Shown here in pieces: positions 6,225 through 13,369 of a stretch of DNA of 13,369 bases. The notes under the pieces were generated by a model. It was not told the DNA's origin. It did not search any database and saw nothing but the letters and a program-made list of their open reading frames with translations. Every line of letters starts with the position of its first letter. The first letter of the stretch is position 1. The stretch lies in assembly GCA_023249255.1 (NCBI GenBank), contig JAHFCY010000073.1, positions 1 to 13,369 of the forward strand, written 5' to 3'. Made by a program: the position numbers and the translations under genes. The stretch is from Candidatus Lindowiibacteriota bacterium. GTDB lineage: Bacteria; Lindowbacteria; 2-12-FULL-62-27.

Positions 6225-6240
6225 GATGGAGGAGTCTATC

Positions 6241-6390
6241 ATGTATGAGCCTATTACTTTGGAATGTTCGGAATGCAAACGACGAAACTACAGCACAAAA
6301 AAAAATCGTCGCACGCAGAAAGAGCGCTTAAAGCGGAAGAAATTCTGCCCGTGGTGCGTCAAGCATACGGAGCACGTGGAAACCAAGTGA
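6241..6390 (+). CDS. rpmG: 50S ribosomal protein L33
   Basis: 49 residues, the usual length. ATG 6241 was chosen because GGAGGAG lies six bases upstream; an in-frame GTG at 6202 would put the start inside the leader hairpin. L33 binds 23S rRNA near the E site of the large subunit. This is the zinc-ribbon (C+) form, with C9-x2-C12 and C36-x2-C39. It heads the cluster and is followed 36 bp later by tRNA-Trp, an order common in bacteria upstream of secE. Confidence 0.95.
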   Translation: MYEPITLECSECKRRNYSTKKNRRTQKERLKRKKFCPWCVKHTEHVETK

Positions 6391-6426
6391 GCCGTGTCGG
6401 GGCGGGGTTGAAACCCGTCCATGCAT

Positions 6427-6499
6427 AGGCCAGTAGCTCTAACGGCAGAGCGACGGTCTCCAAAACCGAAGGTTGGGGGTTCGAATCCCTCCTGGCCTG
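6427..6499 (+). tRNA. tRNA-Trp (anticodon CCA)
   Basis: A full cloverleaf can be drawn. The 7-bp acceptor pairs AGGCCAG with CTGGCCT. The D stem is GCTC/GAGC. The anticodon stem encloses the loop CTCCAAA with CCA at 6460-6462. The T stem GGGGG/CCCTC encloses TTCGAAT. The discriminator is G, as usual for tRNA-Trp. The first anticodon-stem pair is an A-A mismatch. The 3' CCA is not encoded. It lies between rpmG and secE, probably on the same transcript. Confidence 0.95.
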
Positions 6500-6535
6500 C
6501 ATCCAAGGGGTTGGCGAGTCAGAAAGGTTAGAACC

Positions 6536-6748
6536 ATGAAATGGTATCAACGGTTGATTTTGTTTTTGCAGGAAGTCTGGACGGAAATACGGCCCAAAGA
6601 CGGCAAAGTCACGTGGCCGACGAAGGACGAAATCGTGGAATCCACGACGGTGGTTTTTATCTGCGTTGCCATCTTCGGAGTATCTCTCGCGATCATCGAT
6701 CTGTCCTTTCGTTACCTCATAGGACTTGTGATCGGACAAGGACAATGA
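6536..6748 (+). CDS. secE: Protein translocase subunit SecE
   Basis: 70 residues from ATG 6536, the single-transmembrane form found in most bacteria. An amphipathic N-terminal helix (about 1-20) leads to the conserved KVTWPTKDEI signature (about 22-31), then one membrane span (about 37-60). SecE clamps the SecY channel in the inner membrane. A longer open frame runs back into the tRNA gene and is not used. The ribosome-binding site is weak (AGAAAGG). The stop overlaps nusG by ATGA. Confidence 0.95.
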   Translation: MKWYQRLILFLQEVWTEIRPKDGKVTWPTKDEIVESTTVVFICVAIFGVSLAIIDLSFRYLIGLVIGQGQ

Positions 6749-7509
6749 ACGACGTGCAGAATTTTGGCGATCAGACGAATCCCGCGCCCTCGGCGTCGGA
6801 GACGGTTGAGGCGGATCAGGCCATGCCCGCACCCGGCTCCGCCGAAGTTGCGCCCGCCCCGGCCGATATATCGCAAGCCGCTGCCGGGTCCGCCGCGCCG
6901 CCATCCGTCCCGCCCGCCGTCCGCCGCCGCCGGCCCGCTCCCGCCCTCGCCGATGATCGTCCGCAGGAGCCGGAGCCCGACTTCAGCTGGTATATCCTTC
7001 ACACGCTCTCCGGCAACGAGGAGAAAGTCAGGCAGAATATGAAGACTCAACTCGACCGCGAAGGATTGGGCGACATGATTCGGGATATCCTGATCCCCGT
7101 CGAGGACATTGTCGAAATCAAAAAAGGCGGAAAGAAACGGGTCAAAAAGCGCAAGCTTTTCCCCGGATACGTTTTTGTCTGCATGAAAGCCACCGAGCAG
7201 GTTCTGAAACAGATCCGCCGCGTGCCCAACCTCGCCCGGTTTGTCGGCGGGATCGGCGGCAGCGGCCCTGTGCCGGTCACGGACAGCGAGATCGACCGCA
7301 TCCGGAATTTCATGACCATCGCGCGGGAAAAACCGAAGATCATCTACGAAGTCGGCGAAACGGTACGCATCATCAACGGGCCGTTCATGGACTTCAACGG
7401 CACCATCCTCGAAATGGACGTTGACCGCGGCCGCCTCAAAATCCAGGTCGAAATATTCGGCCGGGCAACGCCGGTCGATCTCGATTTCGAGCAGGTGGAG
7501 AAGGTGTAG
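6745..7509 (+). CDS. nusG: Transcription termination/antitermination factor NusG with long Pro/Ala-rich N-terminal extension
   Basis: 254 residues from ATG 6745 (ATGA overlap with secE). The NGN domain spans about 81-190 ([11 protein letters not shown] at its start, then [13 protein letters not shown]), and the KOW domain about 203-252 ([18 protein letters not shown]). NusG binds the beta' clamp of RNA polymerase through NGN, and Rho or ribosomal S10 through KOW. The first 80 residues are an added low-complexity tail rich in Pro, Ala and Glu with an RRRR cluster at 60-63; E. coli NusG has 181 residues and no such tail. A start closer to the NGN domain is conceivable, but no ATG with a convincing ribosome-binding site is visible there. 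Confidence 0.95.
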   Translation: MNDVQNFGDQTNPAPSASETVEADQAMPAPGSAEVAPAPADISQAAAGSAAPPSVPPAVRRRRPAPALADDRPQEPEPDFSWYILHTLSGNEEKVRQNMKTQLDREGLGDMIRDILIPVEDIVEIKKGGKKRVKKRKLFPGYVFVCMKATEQVLKQIRRVPNLARFVGGIGGSGPVPVTDSEIDRIRNFMTIAREKPKIIYEVGETVRIINGPFMDFNGTILEMDVDRGRLKIQVEIFGRATPVDLDFEQVEKV

Positions 7510-7511
7510 CC

Positions 7512-7946
7512 ATGGCCGCGCCCAAGAAAAAATTGCTCACGCAAATCAAACTTCAGGTGCCTGCCGGTCAGGCCAAGCCGGCCCCGCCGGTCGGCCCCGC
7601 GCTTGGCCAGCATGGCGTCAACATCATGGATTTCTGCAAGCAGTTCAACGCCAAAACCGCCGGCATGGAGGCCGGGCTGATCCTGCCTGTCGTCATTGAC
7701 GTGTTTCAGGACAAAAGTTTTACCTTCATCCTGAAAACTCCTCCCGCGTCCGTCCTGATCCGCCGCGAGGCGGGTCTGGTCAAGGGATCGCAGGATCCGG
7801 GGAAATCCAAGATCGGTAAAATTTCACGGGACAAAATCCGGGAGATCGCGAAAATGAAACTGCCCGACATGAATACAGACAACCTCGAGCATGCCGAGCG
7901 CACCATCTCCGGCACCGCCCGGAGCATGGGAGTGGAGATCGCATGA
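7512..7946 (+). CDS. rplK: 50S ribosomal protein L11
   Basis: 144 residues, normal length. The protein carries the Pro-rich N-terminal domain ([19 protein letters not shown], residues about 16-34), which contacts elongation factors and is the thiopeptide-site region. The C-terminal RNA-binding domain includes [18 protein letters not shown] and ends with the typical [10 protein letters not shown]. It forms the GTPase-associated centre with 23S rRNA. Only two bases separate it from the nusG stop, and its ribosome-binding site (GGAGAAGG) lies inside the nusG end. Its stop overlaps rplA by ATGA. Confidence 0.97.
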   Translation: MAAPKKKLLTQIKLQVPAGQAKPAPPVGPALGQHGVNIMDFCKQFNAKTAGMEAGLILPVVIDVFQDKSFTFILKTPPASVLIRREAGLVKGSQDPGKSKIGKISRDKIREIAKMKLPDMNTDNLEHAERTISGTARSMGVEIA

Positions 7947-8653
7947 AAAAACGATCGAAACGATATCGCGCCGCCGCCGGCCTTCTGGAAGCCGCCCGGC
8001 GGTATCAACTCCGGGACGCCGTCCTGGTGGTGAAAAAAATGTCGACGGCGAAATTTGACGAGACCCTCACCATGGCCGTGCGCCTCGGCGTGGATCCCAC
8101 CAAGGCCGAGGAGCAGGTCCGCGGCAGCGTCATCCTGCCCGGCGGCACCGGCAAAAAAATCCGGATTCTCGTTTTCGCCAAGGGCGAAAAGATTTCGGAG
8201 GCCAAGGCGGCCGGGGCGGACCTGATCGCCGACGACGAGCTGGTCAAAAAAATTCAGGACGGAATTTTGGAGTTCGACGCCGTGATCGCCACCCCGGACG
8301 AAATGGCGAAGGTCGGCAAGCTCGGCAAGATTCTCGGCCCCCGGGGGCTCATGCCCTCGCCCAAAACCGGCACGGTCACCGCCGACCTCAAAACCGCCAT
8401 CCAGAACCTTCGCGCCGGCCAGGTCGCGTACCGCAACGACAAGGAAGGCAACGTCCACATGTTTGTCGGCAAGGCGTCCTTCGACGAGGATTCGATCCTG
8501 GCCAACGCCGCGACGCTTGTCAAAAGTCTTATCGGCGCCAAACCCAAGGTTCTCGGCGGCCGCGGGGAATACTTCCGCTCGGCCTCGATGTCGCCCTGCA
8601 TGGGTCCGGCGATTCCGCTTGATCCGGTCGCGCTCTGGGATGATTTCGCATGA
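7943..8653 (+). CDS. rplA: 50S ribosomal protein L1
   Basis: 236 residues, normal for the family. It starts at ATG 7943, overlapping rplK, with KKRSKRY in the usual place. Recognisable segments are TVRLGVDP-like [19 protein letters not shown], the central [15 protein letters not shown] loop, and the C-terminal [11 protein letters not shown]1 builds the mobile stalk at the E site and in many bacteria represses its own operon by binding a leader that mimics its rRNA site. No spacer for such a site exists just before rplK. The stop overlaps rplJ by ATGA. Confidence 0.97.
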   Translation: MKKRSKRYRAAAGLLEAARRYQLRDAVLVVKKMSTAKFDETLTMAVRLGVDPTKAEEQVRGSVILPGGTGKKIRILVFAKGEKISEAKAAGADLIADDELVKKIQDGILEFDAVIATPDEMAKVGKLGKILGPRGLMPSPKTGTVTADLKTAIQNLRAGQVAYRNDKEGNVHMFVGKASFDEDSILANAATLVKSLIGAKPKVLGGRGEYFRSASMSPCMGPAIPLDPVALWDDFA

Positions 8654-9186
8654 ACGCCCCAAAAAAAATCAGCGAGAACAAGCGGCGCATCGTCGCGGAT
8701 CTGTCGGAAAAATTGGCCAAGGCCGAGGGGATCATCCTCACGGAGTACGCGGGCATGACGGTTGCCGACCTGACCGCGCTTCGCCTGAAACTTCGGCGCA
8801 TCCAGGGAGAGCTTCGAATCCTGCAGAACAGGCTCACGAAAATCGCCATGAAGGATATGAAAGGCGCCGAGGGTATCCGGCCCCATCTCAAAGGCCCGAC
8901 GGCGGCCGTCATCAGCTACGGCGATCCGATTCTGCTGGCCAGGACCGTCAAGGAATTCGCCGCGGACGTGGAAAAGTTTCGCATCAAGGCCGCGTATGTG
9001 TCCGGCAGGACGCTGACCCCGCCGGAAATTTTGCGCCTCGCTGATCTTCCTGGCCGCGGAGCGCTGATCGCCCAGATCGTCGGTCTTGCGGCCAGCCCGT
9101 TCAGGCGGCTGGTCACGGCGTTGTCCCAGCCCCATCGGGGTCTGGTGCAGGTTCTGGCGCAGGTCGCGAAGAAGAAGGGATCGTAA
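8650..9186 (+). CDS. rplJ: 50S ribosomal protein L10
   Basis: 178 residues from ATG 8650. The N-terminal rRNA-binding domain carries LTEYAGMTVADLTALR and the NRLTKIAM segment. The C-terminal helix (about 150-174, ALSQPHRGLVQVLAQVA) is the anchor for L7/L12 dimers. The start lies within the end of rplA, so the long untranslated L10 leader that mediates feedback in E. coli is absent here. The stop codon is part of the first heptamer of the following repeat array. Confidence 0.97.
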   Translation: MNAPKKISENKRRIVADLSEKLAKAEGIILTEYAGMTVADLTALRLKLRRIQGELRILQNRLTKIAMKDMKGAEGIRPHLKGPTAAVISYGDPILLARTVKEFAADVEKFRIKAAYVSGRTLTPPEILRLADLPGRGALIAQIVGLAASPFRRLVTALSQPHRGLVQVLAQVAKKKGS

Positions 9187-9263
9187 CGGGAAACGGGAAA
9201 CGGGTAACGAGTAACGGGTTCATTTGCATGATCCCCCGTTACCCGTTACGCGTTACACGTTAC
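9183..9263. repeat. Inverted heptamer array (GTAACGG)n between rplJ and rplL
   Basis: The left arm is five tandem heptamers (9183-9217: GTAACGG, GAAACGG twice, GTAACGA, GTAACGG). The right arm is four complementary heptamers (9236-9263: CCGTTAC twice, GCGTTAC, ACGTTAC). The inner eight bases pair perfectly and the outer heptamers pair at 5-6 of 7, making a hairpin of nearly 30 bp with a loop of about 17 nt. There is no T-run. It could be an RNase processing or transcript-stability element, or a REP/MITE-like repeat. Confidence 0.85.
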
Positions 9264-9288
9264 AAACTGACGAAAGGAGGAATTGAAA

Positions 9289-9678
9289 ATGGCAACATTG
9301 ACCAAAGACGACATCATCGGCGCGATTGACGGCATGACGGTCCTGGAACTGTCGGACCTTGTCAAAGCGCTTGAGGAAAAATTCGGCGTTTCGGCGGCGG
9401 CCATGGCGGTTGCGGCTCCGTCGGCGGGCGGTGCGGCTCCGGCGGCCGGTGCGGCTGCGGTCGAGCAGACCGAATTCAACGTCACGCTCGAAAATTTCGG
9501 CAGCAACAAAATCGGCGTCATCAAGGCCGTCCGCGAAATCACCAACCTCGGGTTGAAAGAGGCCAAGGATCTGGTGGAGGGCGCGCCGAAAGCAGTCAAG
9601 GAAGGCGTGTCGAAGGCAGACGCGGAGGACATCAAGAAGAAGCTCGAAGCCGCCGGCGCGACTGTCAGCGTCAAGTAG
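9289..9678 (+). CDS. rplL: 50S ribosomal protein L7/L12
   Basis: 129 residues from ATG 9289, eight bases after a strong AAAGGAGG (9273-9280); the in-frame TTG at 9283 is too close to that site. An N-terminal dimerisation domain (about 1-35) is followed by an Ala/Gly/Pro hinge (about 38-60) and the C-terminal factor-binding domain ([21 protein letters not shown] at about 72-92, split by the standard fold). It is the multicopy stalk protein that recruits translational GTPases. It has the best ribosome-binding site in the cluster and is bracketed by hairpin-forming repeats on both sides, consistent with its need for several copies per ribosome. Confidence 0.97.
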   Translation: MATLTKDDIIGAIDGMTVLELSDLVKALEEKFGVSAAAMAVAAPSAGGAAPAAGAAAVEQTEFNVTLENFGSNKIGVIKAVREITNLGLKEAKDLVEGAPKAVKEGVSKADAEDIKKKLEAAGATVSVK

Positions 9679-9686
9679 TTCGGTAG

Positions 9687-9775
9687 GTAACGGGTAACTG
9701 GTAACCGGTAACGAGCCGCCCGGCGTGCGGTTTGGTCTACCCGTTACTCGTTACCCGTTACACGCAACATGTCAC
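9687..9775. repeat. Inverted heptamer array (GTAACGG)n between rplL and rpoB
   Basis: The left arm is four heptamers (9687-9714: GTAACGG, GTAACTG, GTAACCG, GTAACGA). The right arm is three clear complementary heptamers (9741-9761) plus two degraded ones to 9775. The loop of about 26 nt is GC-rich. It has the same unit and architecture as 9183-9263 but a different loop and different base changes, so it is a second member of one repeat family. Confidence 0.85.
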
Positions 9776-9802
9776 ACGTGGAGAGAAAGAGGTGTTGGGC
9801 AC

Positions 9803-13333
<3,531 letters not shown>

Positions 13334-13348
13334 AGGAGGACCACCCAG

Positions 13349-13369
13349 TTGAACGGCAACCCTTTCACA
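13349..13369 (+). CDS. rpoC: DNA-directed RNA polymerase subunit beta', first seven codons (3' end outside window)
   Basis: A strong AGGAGG (13334-13339) directly after the rpoB stop is followed nine bases later by TTG AAC GGC AAC CCT TTC ACA (MNGNPFT). Position directly after rpoB is where rpoC lies in nearly all bacteria. The call rests on this context plus the ribosome-binding site, since only 21 bases are present. Confidence 0.75.

Noticed and set aside
6541-6744. Extended NusG start upstream within secE
   Set aside because: The frame is open there, but it would overlap almost all of secE out of frame and has no homology. The ATGA-coupled start at 6745 is more economical.
9183-9775. CRISPR array or phage attachment sites from the heptamer repeats
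   Set aside because: Units are 7 bp, contiguous, inverted in two arms and without spacers, and there is no integrase nearby.

Overview
This is a bacterial chromosomal window with two halves. The right half (about 6.15-13.37 kb) is the conserved transcription/translation cluster rpmG - tRNA-Trp - secE - nusG - rplK - rplA - rplJ - rplL - rpoB - (start of rpoC), all on the plus strand. The left half (1-6.06 kb) is an accessory locus of secreted proteins, also all on the plus strand. The organism cannot be named from the sequence. RpoB is short (about 1176 residues, without the large insertions that bring the E. coli protein to 1342), NusG has an unusual N-terminal tail, TTG is the likely start of both rpoB and rpoC, and base composition is moderately GC-rich. 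Together these suggest a Gram-negative-like lineage outside the Proteobacteria, possibly a poorly cultured phylum; that is inference.

Accessory region. Two related gene pairs lie in tandem. Pair A is the 3' end of a large secreted protein (1-575, cut by the window edge) overlapping by ATGA a secreted protein with a FIMAH-like C-terminal domain (572-1723). Pair B is a complete large secreted protein (2567-4564) overlapping by ATGA a second FIMAH-like protein (4561-5628). Pair B is followed, again through an ATGA overlap, by a small secreted retropepsin-like aspartic protease (5625-6059). Both large proteins end in a domain with the zinc-ligand pattern of LAS metallopeptidases (M15/M74, MepA-like). 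A gene for an ORF6N-domain protein (1856-2434) sits between the pairs and carries two internal near-perfect palindromes. The pairs are mosaic. The 130 bp just before the peptidase domain are 97% identical and the last 183 bp of the second genes are 88% identical, while the roughly 1.2 kb between them is strongly diverged and more AT-rich. A short relic of the same conserved block at 6091-6135 suggests a third, decayed unit. A 12-T run lies in the putative promoter spacer of the second large gene.

Housekeeping region. A likely promoter (6158-6187) and a leader hairpin (6204-6224) precede rpmG. From secE to rplJ the genes overlap or nearly touch, leaving no spacer for the classical L1 or L10 leader controls. 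The only sizeable gaps are on either side of rplL, and both contain inverted arrays of the heptamer GTAACGG that can form long hairpins. The genes supply ribosomal stalk and L1-stalk proteins, the SecE translocon subunit, the NusG elongation factor and RNA polymerase beta/beta'.
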